A DNA stretch of 64,000 bases from contig LSRY02000017.1 of assembly GCA_001643675.2 (NCBI GenBank), positions 930,001 to 994,000 on the forward strand, read 5' to 3'. The notes beneath the pieces were generated by a model. The model was not told the origin of the DNA. It saw only the letters and a program-made list of their open reading frames with translations, and did not search any database. The position numbers were made by a program, and so were the translations under genes. Of this stretch, positions 1-13,100 are shown piece by piece (the first letter of the stretch is position 1; every line of letters starts with the position of its first letter). Origin of the DNA: Monocercomonoides exilis. Its lineage: Eukaryota > Preaxostyla > Oxymonadida > Polymastigidae.

Positions 1-2973
1 TTGAAAATTTCGAGTCATTTTCTTTTTGAATTATTTCCTTTTTTCCATCAAAACTCTCTTTTTCTTCTGTTTCTTCTCCTCTTTCCATTTCTTCAATGGG
101 AATTCCATTCAGAATTTTGTAGATCATCTCCTTCGCTTTTTCTTCATCAACACCCAAAAATCCACACTCAACCAAAGATGGCTTGTTGCACAGACACGTT
201 TGGATTTCAACTAAAAAGGCATCGCTTAGCTTAGGCGTGTAGCGGAGTTGGCTGGAAAGACGAGGAGAAGAGTGAATGGAGGAGAAGGAAGAAGAGGGAG
301 AAGAGGTAGAAGAAGAGGATGATAATGCGAGTATTGAAGGAGAAACGGTCTTGTTCAATGAAGAAAACTGAGCATCAGTGAAGTGTTGCTTAGCGTGAAT
401 ATCGTTGACAGTTGAATTTGAAGAAGAAGAAGAAGAATCAAATGAATGCTTTGTTTGAACAATTTCATCTGAAGAAGTTATGCCATTTGTTTCATTGACA
501 CCTGAAAAAGCTATGTTTTCAGGCGGCTTCAAGAAAGGATTCAAAGAAGGAGACGAAACAAGAGAAAGTTTCTTGGCTTTTTTCGGTTTTTGCGTCAAAA
601 CAGAAGAATTATTGAACTTTTCCACCAAAATTGCATCTTCATCTGCTTTGTATTTGAGAGCAGATGAAAACTGACTAAGAATTTTGTCTTCTTCTTCTGT
701 GTGGACGTTGCTATCTATTTTACTTGACTTATCAAAAATAGCTTTGTTTCCCTTCGATTTTTGCTTTTGCTGAAGCAACTCATGAAATTCCTTATCGCTT
801 TCCATCTTCCTCTTCTTCTCCTCTTCCTCTTTCGCTCTCATGAGCTGGCTAACTCTTTCCTTTTCTTTCTTCTTCTTCTCCTTTTCTCTTCTCGTCCTCA
901 GCATCATCGCACACTCTAGAAATATCCTCGTTTCAGTCAAAAACTCTGCAAATGGCTGAGAATTCTTCGGAAACGACTCAACAAATTTTTGCAAGCGAAC
1001 AAGCTGTGCGGGTAAAAACTGCGCATCGGAAGCAATTGACTCATCGGTTGGCTCTGATAGAGTGACTGAAGGGAGCACAGCTGTTGAGGCTGATGTCATC
1101 AGAGAAGAAGACAGAGAAAGATGAGAAAGTGTGGAGGAATCATTAAAAACACTGGGATTTTGGCTAATTTTCTTGTTTTGCCCGTTTTGTCTGTTTAATT
1201 GCCCTTTCCCAATTTTGTTGATTTCATTCACATTGTTTATTCTTGCCATTGAAATCGTAGCAGAAAGCATCTTTTTGCGTGGCTTGCTTGTTTTCTGGTG
1301 AGTGTTCGTTGAGCGGTGTGGATGAGGCGGAAGAGGCGGAAGAGGAAGAAGATGACAGGAAATGCTGGCTGCAATATCAGCGTGGAAGTGGAAGAAGAAA
1401 TACATAAAAGGACGAGACAAATCTTGGTGGCGTATGTGCAAGGAAGAGGAAAAGGGGGAAGGAGTTGGGGAAGGAGATGGGGAACGAGAGGGAGAAGGGG
1501 AGGAAGAAGGAGAGGAAGAAGGAGAAGAACTTGGTGTTGTTCGATTCCTCATCGGAGGAGGTGGAAACAAATGCATCTCTTTGCTGATACTACTCAAGGA
1601 AACTTGTGAAGCCAAAGAAGAACTTGTACAATGAACAGCTTCTTGTTTGGGCTCAGCTCCCTTTCGCAAAACAGCAGGCGACGAAACAGCGCTCAGCGCA
1701 ATCGGCCGCCGCAGCTTGAAAGAAGAAGCAAGCGCCTTCACAGAATGGAAGAGCACTTTCACAGAACTCCAGTCAATTTCTTTCAAAAACTGCGGAGGAT
1801 CGGTACTGAATAAATCCTCATTCAACGTCAAGTCAAAGGCGTCCTTCTCGTTTTCTCGTTCTCCGCTGGAGTGTGTGTTCTTTTTCTTTTTTGTGGATTC
1901 TTTTGCTGCAATTTTCCTTTCCGCTTTCTTTTCAATAGGAAACCAAACCTTCATCTTCTCCAAGTCAACAACTGCTGTGTTCCCTGTGCCGTATAAGCAC
2001 GACTCGCGTCCTTTCACACACTGTCGCAGCACTCCCATCACGAAGGGCATCGGAGCATCGATGTAGTCGACCAAAGAGTACGGAACAACCGGAATATACA
2101 GATGAGGCCATTTGAAAGGGCAGAGAAGGCGAATGAAAGCATATGTCAAATCGCTGATCAGATCAATGCGGTCTCCAACGACGATAATAGACCGTTCTAA
2201 CAGCAGCCAAATATGCAAGTGGACAATGTCAGTTGCAGACAGATAGTGAAACATAGCGAACAAATCTACATCACATAGTGATTCAAACGGCTCACTTGGT
2301 CTATGGATTTCGTTTGGTGAAAACGTGACTTTCTTAACTAAAGATGAAAAATTAAGAAATATTGATTGCCCCTGACGAGGTATTCGAGAAGCAGAAGCAA
2401 ATTCTTTTATGATAGGCTGATAAAATTCTTCTAAATCGTCTTTACTAGGTTGTGAATCTTTTTTGAAAACGTCCGATGATACATAGCATTCAACAATTTG
2501 AGAAAGCATCAAAAGCATTGTCTCTTTCCAGTGGTTAGATGTTAAAATGCAAACGCATTCAGGAGGCTTTTCTCCCCAACCTTTGAAGCGCATGCAAAAT
2601 CCATATCTCTTTTCATTGGATTGTGTTGTCAAGCAAAACACAAAGGGCTTCCTAAATGATCAATAAAAACAAAATAAGCACAAAAAAAGAATGAACGAAC
2701 ACACTGTCCTTTGAATAATGGATGAGGATAAGCATATCGCTCAGGAAAGCAAAACTCTCCAATATTTGGAGGAGAAGGCCATTGAGCAAAATCATGCTCA
2801 AATAAAATCACTAGCTTAAATATTTTTTGCGATTTTTCTGATGCTTCAGTTTGTTTTTTTTTAACTTCCAGCGCATTTTTGTCAATTTTCATAATCTGAG
2901 TTTTGTTCTTTGAAGTATAATCACAAGGCACGAAAGATATGTGAATCAATGCATCAATTAACTTTGGTGTCAT
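1..2973 (-). CDS. DENN-domain protein, probable Rab guanine-exchange factor (3' end beyond left edge)
   Basis: Two exons are visible, 2973-2705 and 2651-1, joined across a 53-bp intron (2652-2704, GTGTG...TAG). The second exon stays open to the window edge, so the C-terminus is missing; about 973 codons are seen. The N-terminal 130 residues look like a uDENN module: an FCFPER motif, then after splicing FVFCLTTQ and YGFCMRF. A cDENN block follows, with RSIIVVGDRIDLISDL near residue 243 and VPYSLVDYIDAPMPFVMGV near 276-296. A short dDENN-like block (FVESFPKNSQPFAEFL) lies near residue 650. DENN proteins activate Rab GTPases on membranes. Between cDENN and dDENN lie about 340 residues of Ser/Pro/Lys-rich insertion, and a charged coiled segment follows. 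The start ATG sits just before the first conserved block, 132 bp from the divergent neighbour. The family call is firm; subfamily and Rab substrate are unknown. Confidence 0.85.
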
Positions 2974-3105
2974 GCAACTGGATGAAAAAAGCTATTTTGC
3001 TGAAGATGCCGTTGCAAAGAATAAACAATATATGAAATAAAATTATTATTTTTTCAAAATCCATAATTATATATCCCAATCTAATAATTTTTGTAGAATT
3101 TTTTT
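2974..3105. promoter_or_regulatory. Probable shared promoter between divergent genes
   Basis: This 132-bp AT-rich gap separates the start codons of two outward-facing genes, the DENN gene (-) and the TMEM62-like gene (+). Both promoters and 5' UTRs must fit here, which is why it is called regulatory. No defined motif was recognised. Confidence 0.4.
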
Positions 3106-6100
3106 ATGCTGCGTTTAACGTGGTTTTCTTTTACGTTTATTTTTGCTATATGGCTATTGGCAACAGCACTTTCATCAATATTTCACAACCCTGTTCCCCA
3201 ACTGTCAAATGAAAATGTTGAACATTTGAAGGATTATTCATATGTTCTTGATGATAATCCAATGGGCGTCACTTGGTTTATACAAGCCACAGACATACAC
3301 ATTGGTAGAACAAGTAAAGTCCGAAAGTCATGGAAGTATTATTTCATAATATTCAAAATCATTTACATTTCGTTTCTTCAGATCATTCATAAATGAAGTT
3401 GTGGAAGGATACGTTCATCCCGCAAAAGTTATCGTAACTGGTGACATGGTCCATAATAGTGACGGGTGTGCTTGCTCGTTTATGAAAATCTATTGATTTA
3501 TAAAAAAAAGATTAAAGACAGCTCAAGTGATTGGCGACTGGATTGATTACAACGATTCAATCTCTCGGACAAATTGGAAAAAATGTGATTATATCGTTGA
3601 TGTTAGAGGAAATCACGATAGTTTGATTCTTATTATCTTTTATTGTGAGAATATTTAATTGGCGCTTTTAGGTTCGGGAATGGCACCTGTTTTTACAAGC
3701 ACTGATTATGTTGTAAATTACAGTTCATGTGGTTTTCAAAAAAAGATGGCTTATACGTCCACAATTGAAGTTCAGACAGATCAGCCATATTCTTCACTTC
3801 GGAATGATGGATTGAATCGATATACATTTGTTTTGCTTGATTCAACTCTAGACCCAGGTATTTTATTTTTTTATAAGCCAGAAATATTTTTGAATGACTT
3901 TCCATCATTATGCATTGCAATTTCATCATTATACGAAAATTTCCAACTTTTTTTTTTAACTTTTGATCAAATCCAACGAAATAGCACTAATTCAACCACT
4001 CGGTTTTTTTGGTGAAGTGTCTGACAATTCGCTTCTTTCAATAAACATCTCGCGGATGAAGCAACTTGAAGCCGCTTTCACGTCTTCCAACGTGTCTGAT
4101 GCAAATCTTGTCTTTTTAGCGACTCATTCACCTGCCTGTGTCTTGAATGCAAGAGGGAAAGATGCAATTGAAAGAATTCTCGAAGAAGGGAAGTTTGTGA
4201 ATGAAGCGGGAGCTCACACTGCAATCTGGGCAAGGACACACAAGAAGCAGCTGGCAAAGGCTGGACTAAGCGGAGTGTTTGACAAGCAAAACGGAGAATT
4301 ATCAGCAACACATTCAGACAATGCTTCCTCAATTAACAACACACTTTCTTCTTCCTCTTCTTTTTCTTCCCTCTCAACAACAACAAAAACAACTTCTTCC
4401 TTCTCTCCGCCCTCCACCTTCCGCCCGCTGTGGGGCCTTCTCAACGGCCACTTCCACAGCACTGCAATGGAGCGCTTTTCGCGTTCGCGGCGCTATGCAG
4501 AGGCCGAATTGTGCTCGTTTGTGCACAGCAAGGCTTGGCGGCTGTATGCCATTGACCATCAGATGGTGGTGTGGAGCGATGAGTACTATGCAAGCAGCAA
4601 TGAGGGAGAAGAGGATGATGATGATGCAGATAAGAGGTATTATGCGATTGAGAGTGTTAAGATTAATGATGTGAAAGAACGAGATGCTAACAGAAACGGT
4701 TATTTGTCTCATGAACAAAGTTCTGATGAAGATTCTGATTCAAAAGAAAGCGAAAAGGGGATAATGTTTGCAGTGAGCAAACAAGAAGAGAAGCGATTCT
4801 TCAAAAGAGAAGAAAGAAAGAGAAGCAGCATCATCAGAAGTGCTAAGACGAGAATGAGAGGATGGGGCAGCACAAGCGTTGAGGTGCCTGTCTTTGAGAA
4901 GATAGGGCAGATACAGCTGAATAACGATACAGACATTGGAAATGGAGATATTTCTCTATCATCTTTTCAATCATCTTTATCATCATCATCATCATCATCA
5001 TCATCAATTTCTTCTTCTTCTGCCTCTTCTTCTTCTCATATTCTCGTCAGAAAGACGAAGAAGCTTGAGAGAGTGTGGAGGACGCCATTCGACGATGTGT
5101 GGGAGTTCATAGAGACACACTATTTGAATAGGGAAGTCGAAGGAAGAGACGAGGAGCTTAGAAGAGCTGAGATAAAAGCGGAGAAATTGAAGAAAATGAA
5201 GAAAATGAAGGAAGAAAAGAAAGTTGAGTTAACTGGTGAGATGGAAGGTGAAAACAGGAATTTTGAGGTGGAAGAGGATTCAGAAAAGAACAAAAACATT
5301 TCAAAAGATATTACTTCACTTCAATCATCCCCATCATCATTATCTTCTCCTTCTTCAACATCATCTTTTCCATCATCATCCGCTTCCTCTTCTTCTTCTT
5401 CCTCTGTTCCTTCCTTATGCTCTGCAGTGATCACCAACCCACCGTCGGCTGAGCAGATAACTCTGCGCACGCCATTTGACATGGCTGTCAATTCCACTCA
5501 CATTCGCACGCTGATCTTCTGCCAGAAGCCTGTTGTGAGGGCATGGGTGGATATTGATGGAGGAGATGGAAGGGGTGGAGGAAGAGGAAGAGGAAGAGGG
5601 AAAAGAGGAGGAAGAGTTGAAAAAGATGATGTAAAAGGATTGAAAGATGAAACAGGAGGAGAAGGAGAAGAAGAAACAAGCGATGAAAATACCAAACAGA
5701 AGAAGAATTGCACTCCAAACAAATCAAATTCTCCTTCTTCTTCTCTTTTCCATTCAGCTTCTGATGCTTCTTCCACCCCTCTCACATACAACCTTTCTCT
5801 CACCACCCGCCCAAACCCGCACAAAGTTCCCCTGTTTGTGTCTCAATGGGATCCTCTCCCATTCTCTTTGGACGGAAGCGTGCCTTCTCTTTCCAAAGGC
5901 AAAGATTTCCATTCCATTCAGCTGCATGTCGTGGTGGATGAGGCGCTGGCGGATGCTGTTCCACCAGATGTACCCTCAGTTGGGTATTATTCAGGTGCTG
6001 CTTCGAATGAAGAGAGCGAAGCTGATGATAATGATAATGATTATAATTATCATTATTCTTCCTCTTTTTCATCATCATTATCTTCTTCTTCTTCTTCTTC

Positions 6101-6654
6101 TTTCTGTTCCTCTTCTTCTTCTTCCCCTTCTCTCCGCCAGTTCGACTTCCCTCTCCAATACTTCTCTCTTTCTGGCTATACACGTCTACCCCCTCCTTCT
6201 CTGCCTCGCATTGTGTTGCAGCTGCCTGTTGCGAAGATGATTGATGTGGCGTTGGTTGGATGGAGTGCGATTCTGATGTTTGTGCTTGTGGCTTCGCGGT
6301 TTGTGAGGATCTGTGCGATTTCGCTGGGGAGAAGAGAAATGAAGGAGGAGGAGAGGGAGATGGTGATGAGAGAGAAGAGGGAGAAAGAAGTGAAGATGGT
6401 GAAGATGGTGAAGATGGTGAAGATGGTGAAGATGGTGAAGATGGTGAAGATGGTGAAGATGGATAATGAAAATGAAATGGAAAAGATGAAAAGAAGCGAG
6501 GAAAACGAAGAAAAGAAAGATAATGTGAACAACAACTTATCGAATTCGCCTCATGTTTCTTCATCGGATCAAAAGCAAAGCCAACAAAAGATACAAAAAG
6601 CCGAAAAAGAAAAAGAAGAAGCAGAAGGCAAAGCAGCAACAACAACAGAAGAAG

Positions 6655-6687
<33 letters not shown>

Positions 6688-9188
6688 AACTTGAAGAATG
6701 CAATGAAGAAACAGAAAGTGCTTTCAAAGAAAGTTTCACTGAATCAGACATCTTTTTTGCTGATGTGATGCAATCGGTGCTGTGGAAGCCCACATTTCAT
6801 CTGGAAAATGGAGAGGGAGAACATGAAGCAGAAAGAATTAATGAAGAAGGAGGAGAAGATGATGATTATGATGATGGGAACAACAGTGAAGGAGTGGCTG
6901 TAGAATACGAAAGAAGCCACGAGGCTGATGAACCATTCACTTTATCATTGTCTTCATCATCATCATCATCATCTTCTTCTTCTTCCATTGAATTCTCTGG
7001 TGCCTCTTCTGATATTTCCTTGCCTTATCCTTCTTGTTGCTTCCGCTGCCTTTCAAACTGCGGATTTATTGAATGTATTCCAACAGCTTATCTGCTTCTG
7101 CCCTTTTCTTGGTCAAAAGCAGTGCATCGTTTTATTCTTCGAATGGAATATTTCAATTACGAAAAGAGGAAGAGAAAGAAAAATTTGAAGATTAAAAAGG
7201 AAATGAAGGTGAAAGAAGAAAAAAGGAAAGAGGAAGAAAAAGAAGAGAAGAAGAAGAAGAAGAAGTTGATTGAAATGGCAGAGCTATCTCCATCCCAAAA
7301 TGAAGAAAAGTCATCTTCTTCAGACTCTTCTCTATCTCATTCGCATATTAATTCTTCAGAAAACAAAGTTATTTCTTCATCTCATTCACCTTCACAGTCA
7401 ACTCATTTATCTTCACCAAAACCAAATTCAACACAAACTCCTCCTTTTCCTTCTTTTTCCTCTCCACTCCCATCTTTTCCCTCACGTTTCCTTCAATTCT
7501 GTATATCTTCTCTTTATCCCTATTATCTTCTCCCCTTCGGCATTTTTGTCTGTCTCTTCATTTACATCGTCCTTTTGCTGTTTGGCCCGCTTTTCTTTGG
7601 CTTCTCGCACGTCAAGCCGACAAATGCTGCACTCGCCAGCACAGCCTCTTCTCTTGTCTCGTCCACATTCCATCAAAATTCTGTTAATATTTCTTCTTCT
7701 TCTTCTTTTGACAATTCTTCCTTTTCTTCTTCTTCTTTGTTCGAACCCAGTAATTCTGCTTCCCCACATCTTCCCCACATTCCCTTCATCCACCCCTCAT
7801 CCACCAAATCCTCTTCCTTTGCCCCTCCTCACCTCTCCTCCATCAACGACACCAGGATTTCAATCTTTCCTTCAGTGATTTCTGTGTTCATGTGGGGCTC
7901 AGTGCAGATGGGCCATGTGAACAAAGGAGAAGACACAGGAGTGGTTGTGCTGATTCTGATGGTGTTTTTCATGGCGTACCCGTTTGTGATATCGGTGGTG
8001 TATTTGAATCACAGAGAGAGAGATGGTGGAGGGAGGAGGAGGGAGGGGAAAGAGGGAGAGGGAGGGGAAAGAGAGGAAGAAAGAGAAGAAAGAGAAGGAG
8101 AAAAAGAAGAAGAAGAAGAAGGAAAAGAAGGAGGAAAAGATGAAGGAAAAGAAAAAGAAAAAGAAAAAGATGTTGGAAAAGAAGAGGAAAAGACAGAAAA
8201 TGATGAATTAGCACAAGAAATCGAGTTAACTTCTATTGATGTTTCGTCTTCTTCGTCTTCCTCTTCTTCTTCAATCACTTCTAACTCAACTTCATCTTCT
8301 TCATCTTCTTCATCTTCTTCATCTTCTTCATCTTCTTCATCTTCTTCATCTTCTTTAACTCTTTCTTCCTCTTCCTCTTCTTCATCTTCTTCAGATATTC
8401 CCACATCCACATTGGAGCATAAAGTGATTTCACAGGAATCTTTGTTTATGACCGCACTGCCCTTGCAGCAATCAGAGGAAATCGTTAACTCTTCTTTAAC
8501 ATCTCAACAACAAGAAAACACAAATAATGAGCAAAATGTTCAAAATAATGAAAATTCATTTGAAGAAATGAATGAAAGCGAAAGAAAAGAACAAAATGAT
8601 ATTTCTTCATCTTCTTCAACTTCATCATCAGCATCATTCGCAACAGCTCCTTCTTACAGCACATTAACTTCATCATCATCATCTTCTTCTTCAATTGCTT
8701 CAATTTCTTCTACTTCTACAATTTCATCATCTTCTTCGCCTCCTCCTTCTTCTCCATCGTCTTCCTCCTCTCCCATCCTCAACACCTCCAAAAGTCAATC
8801 TTCATTGCAATCTTCTGAATCTTCTTCTTCTTCTCTTTCTCCTTCTGAAATAGCAAACTCCTCTTTCTCCATTTCTTCCTCTTCTTCCACTTCCTCTTCT
8901 CCTTCTCATTCTCTTTCCCTTTCCCTTCATTCTCAAACAGAACTTCCTTATTTAGAGGAAACACGTTTCAACCTCCCCCTCCTTTTTCTTATCTTGTGTC
9001 TTCTTTCGTACTGCATCACCAGCATCGTCATTACTGTCATCTGCATTTTGATGCACCCAACGTTCATTTTCTCGATTTTTGCACTTCCGCAAATGGTTTT
9101 TGGAGGTGTTATCTTGTTTTATACGGTTAGGTTGAATAAACGGGAAGAAAGAAAGAAGGAAAATTCAGAGTCGAAGAAAATAGCCTGA
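3106..9188 (+). CDS. TMEM62-like transmembrane metallophosphoesterase, greatly enlarged
   Basis: Five exons (3106-3335, 3382-3465, 3511-3620, 3672-3857, 3985-9188) give about 1937 aa; animal TMEM62 is roughly 640 aa. After an N-terminal membrane segment come all calcineurin-like phosphoesterase motifs: DIH (D63, H65), GD (96-97), GNHD (137-140), THSPA near residue 250 and GHFHS near 358. The post-catalytic order also follows TMEM62: a VITNPPS block, an STHIRTLIF block, a WDPLPFSLDG beta-domain, then hydrophobic segments near nt 6236-6322, 7519-7605, 7876-8005 and 8971-9130. The conserved blocks are separated by long in-frame Ser, Glu, Lys and Arg runs, including a Lys-Met-Val repeat. The metal-binding residues are intact, so phosphoesterase activity is plausible; the substrate is unknown even in animals. 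Exon 5 holds over 85% of the protein. Confidence 0.88.
6388..6466 (+). repeat. 9-bp minisatellite encoding Lys-Met-Val repeats
   Basis: The unit GTGAAGATG is repeated about eight times almost without change, in frame, inside the TMEM62-like gene. It encodes a run of Lys-Met-Val on the side of a membrane segment (ending near 6322) rich in Arg, Lys and Glu. Confidence 0.9.
8240..8392 (+). repeat. Poly-serine tract, TCATCTTCT-type repeats
   Basis: Serine codons TCA, TCT and TCC dominate, with a 9-bp TCATCTTCT unit repeated in the middle (about 8296-8352). It is in frame in the TMEM62-like gene, between two hydrophobic segments. Confidence 0.85.
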
Positions 9189-10198
9189 ATAAATGTGATT
9201 GTGGATGAATATATTCTTGTTTTGATTTTTAATTCGTTTTTTTTAAATAAAAAATTATCATAGAAACTATTTTTACTATTCTTAGCTTTTTGTTGAGTTT
9301 GAGTTTGTAAATATCCATTCATTTATTAGCTTAGATTTTTTCGTTTAACAATATGTTTTATTTTCCTGATTACAACTTGAGGCTTTTTGTGAAGAAAAAA
9401 AGTGAAACATGTTTTGCACTAACAACAGATTTTATAACTCTTAGAATTAAAAGGAACAGAAAGAATTCTGTTTATTTGAACTGAAAAAGAAGAAAGTTAA
9501 TTGTTTATTACAAAACGAAAAAAATTAAAATAACAAAACAAAATGTAACAATACTATCAACTTGCTCTGCGATACGATTTGAAAACATTTAACAAACAAA
9601 TAAAAAGGCAGAAAGAACAAACAAACAAAAGACAGAAAAGAAAAGAAAAGAAAACAGAAAAGAAATGCAAAATAAACTGAAACAATTAGAAATAGTTAGA
9701 AACAATTTGAATGCCCAAAAGGCAGTCTTGTGGCAAGCCTTGTGTGGACAATATCCATTCGCACCACATTAAAAACATGCAAAAATTAAAATGAAAATTA
9801 AAATAAAAGTGAAAAAAAAAAGAAAAGAAAAAAGAGAAAGAGATTAACAACGTTAAACATAGGGGAAAAACCTCTTCTTGTAAAAATAAAAATACACACA
9901 AAGTAATAAACAGTTGGAAAATATCTAGAGGCATATAATTTCAAAGTTATGCACATTTTTGCATAAAATCTTAAACATAAAAACAGTTTCACTAAATTAA
10001 CGGATGAAAAAGATATTTCTTTTTTATAAATTAAAAAGTCGAAAAAAAAGGAAAGGAAAAAAAGGAAAGGAAAGAATAAGAAACAGAAAAAAAAATCTGT
10101 TTTTTCAAAGCCCAAGCCAAAATAAGAATAGAAAAAAGAAAAGAAAAAAGAAAAAAGAAACAAATCCAACACAACAATCAACTTCCACCCCCAACCCT
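9189..10198. other. Gene-free gap between convergent 3' ends
   Basis: The gap is AT-rich, with a purine-rich + strand and AAAGA-type runs (about 9630-9665 and 10030-10160). It should hold the 3' UTRs of the TMEM62-like gene (+) and the casein kinase gene (-). No conserved coding block or RNA gene was recognised. Confidence 0.6.
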
Positions 10199-13100
10199 TC
10201 AGCTAAATCCCGAGTGGCTGCGCAGATGTGATGTCACTCTTGCCGTCTTCCAAATAGACACAGCAGGATTCGCCTCTTTCTCTTGCTTCAATCGCGAAGG
10301 AGGCAAAAATGAACCAGAATTCTCATTCAGAAAGGAAGTGGTGGTCAAAGTGGATAAAGTGGAGCTTGTGGGGGAATTGAGAGAAGAGAGATGGTTGGGC
10401 GAATGGGAAGAGACAGAAGTGATAGAAGAAATAGCATGGATGGGAGTGGGAAGATGCTGGTTGACTTGGCAATGGTGCAGTGGGGAGATGCGTTCGGTGG
10501 AGCTGGAGAAAGAATTAGGAGTGAAAGAAGAAGAAGAGGAGGAAGAGGAAGAAGAATTAGAAGAAAATGAAGACGAATACCTATTTGACCCACCACCACC
10601 ACTTCCTCCTCCTCCAACACCTCCTTTAGCTTCTCCGTTCCTCTCCTTCATCTTCGACATATTTGGCAGTGATGCTGACGATTTCAAAGTTGGACAGAAA
10701 TTTTCATCAGAAATGGAAGGCGGAGGAGCTGGTGGTCTTTTGAAGGAAGATTGCATCACAACATAATACCCATCTTCACTGAGGGTGGGGGAGGAAGGAG
10801 AGGAAGGAGAATGAGAAGGAGAAGGAGAATGAGAAAGTGATGGAGAAGAAGGAGGAGAAATCGAAGGAGGAGAAGAAGGAGGAGAGGAAGAGGCAGAAGA
10901 AGAAGCAGTAGAAGTTGTTCTTGTTATGGCGGTGAGTGTTTGAGGTGTATGAGGCGTCTGAGAAGAGGAAAGAGCAGGAGATGATAGAGAAATGGAAGGA
11001 TATCCAGATGCAATTGCATTTGGCACAGAAGAAGAAGAAGACAAGGAAGATGATGAAGATGATAAAGAAGAAGAAGAGGAAGATGATGATGATGTGGAAG
11101 AAGACAACGTCAGTGGCATAATCATCGGAATCGGAGGCGGTGGAAGCGGTTTTTGAGATGAAAGTTTGAGAGAATTGAGCGAAGTGGCAGTAAAAGAAGA
11201 GGCTGAAGCCAAAGAAGAAGAAGAATGGCGCTGAAGTTTAGTGCTTGACGTGATGAGGGTGGAATGAGCAGAAGCAGAGGTGGAGGTTCTATGTAAATGG
11301 GAATATGTAAGAGGAAGAGGAAGAGGAAGAGGAGAAGAAGAAAAGGAAGGAGAAGAAAAAGAAGGGGAGGAAGGAGAAGAAGAAGGAAATTTAGGAGTGA
11401 GAGGTGATTGTGAATGAACTGAGTTGTTTGTATTGCTGTTGTTGTTGAAAGATGTTTCCGCAGGAAGAATTGGATGTGATGATGATGACGATGAAGAAGA
11501 AACAGAAGGTGAAGAAGAAGAAGAAGAAGAAGGCAAAGCAGCAGCAGAAGAAGAAGCACGCGAATTCGTACTCTTCTCTTTCTCCTTTGCAGAATCCACG
11601 TTCTTCTTCTCTATCATCAGCATCCCGTCTTTCGTGCCATTGAAGCTGAAGGCCGATAAACCAGACATTTCAGCGCTCCAGTCACTTTGTATCTCTCTCT
11701 CTTCATCGGTCGAGTTCTCCCTCCACATAACACATCTCTCTGTTTCGGTTTCTGATTCGGTTTCTGATTCTGATTCGGTTTCTGTTTCGGATTCTGATTC
11801 AGATTCTGCTTCGCTTTCTGCTTCTATTTCACAGCGACTAGTTTTTGTTCTTGCGTTTTCTGCTTTGCTCTCCCACTCTTCTTCTCCTTCTCTTTTTGCA
11901 TTTTTCACATTTTTTGCTTCTTTCTCTTCTTTATCTTCTTTTTCTTTTTTTGCTTCTTCTTTTTCTTTATGTTCGGAATGCAAATTTTCATCTTCAATAC
12001 AGTTTTGTTCCTCCAATTTGCCATCTTTTCTTATCTGATTCTTATTCATTCCTTCTGAAAGCGATTGAAACAAATGTTGCTCCATTTCTTTCTTGTCTTT
12101 GGCGATTTTCGTGTTTATTTCTCTTTCTCTATCAATTTTTTCATTGTTTTCTATGTTTTCTATTGCTTCTTCATTTTTTTCATCGAAAAAATCTTTTTTC
12201 CCTTCATTTCGTTGTTGCTTCATCATGTTATTATCTTCAATGCTTTCATCTTCTTCCTCCTTTGCATCATACTCTTGTTCTACAAATGGAATTTTCTTGT
12301 CTTTTGAATAAGAAGAAGAAGAGGAGGAGGAAGAAAAATGTGAAGAAGAAGAACTTTTGCTCTTCAAATTCGGAGACGAAAATGATTCTGTTATTTTGAA
12401 TGGTATTTTTCTTCTTGTTTCACCAAACAAATTGCAATCTTCGTCTTTCTTGGTTTGTTTCACTTCTGCTTCAAACAAGTCATCAAACAATCCATCTGAT
12501 TCGTCTCCTCCTTTCTCTTCTCCTTCTCCTCCTTCTCTTTCTCCCTCATCTTCTCCTTCTCCTTCTATCTTCTCTTTCCCCTTCTTCTCCTTCTTCTCCA
12601 ACCCTTCTCTTCTTTCCCCCTCTCCCTTCTCCTTCTCCTTCTCCTTCTCCTTCTCCTCTTCCTCTTCATTCTCCTTTCTTATCATACTTTGTTCATTTGC
12701 CAATGTCAGCCCTTTCTTCACATACTCTCCCAATGACATCCCCATCCTTGTTGAATGTCTGGAGTTCACAGAGCCAAAACCAGAGGGTGAATGAAGAAAA
12801 TCCAAAGAAGAGGAATAAGAATGAAAAGAAGAAGAAGAGGATGAAGAGGAAGGGGAAGAAGAAGAAGAAGGAGAAGATGGGGGAAATGCAGATAACTGTG
12901 GTATCCTCATACTCTGTACTCTTCCATCTCCTCTCCCTCTCCCTCTTCCTCTTCCTCTCACTCCTGGGCCTCTAACAAGGTTTATGCTGAATTTAGACAA
13001 GTTCTTGTATTCTCTATAGGACATCATATGAGAAGATCCAACCGTCTTTGAAAAGGATTTGTTTGACTGGCTTTGCTGGGAGTCGGTTGATTGTGGAGGG

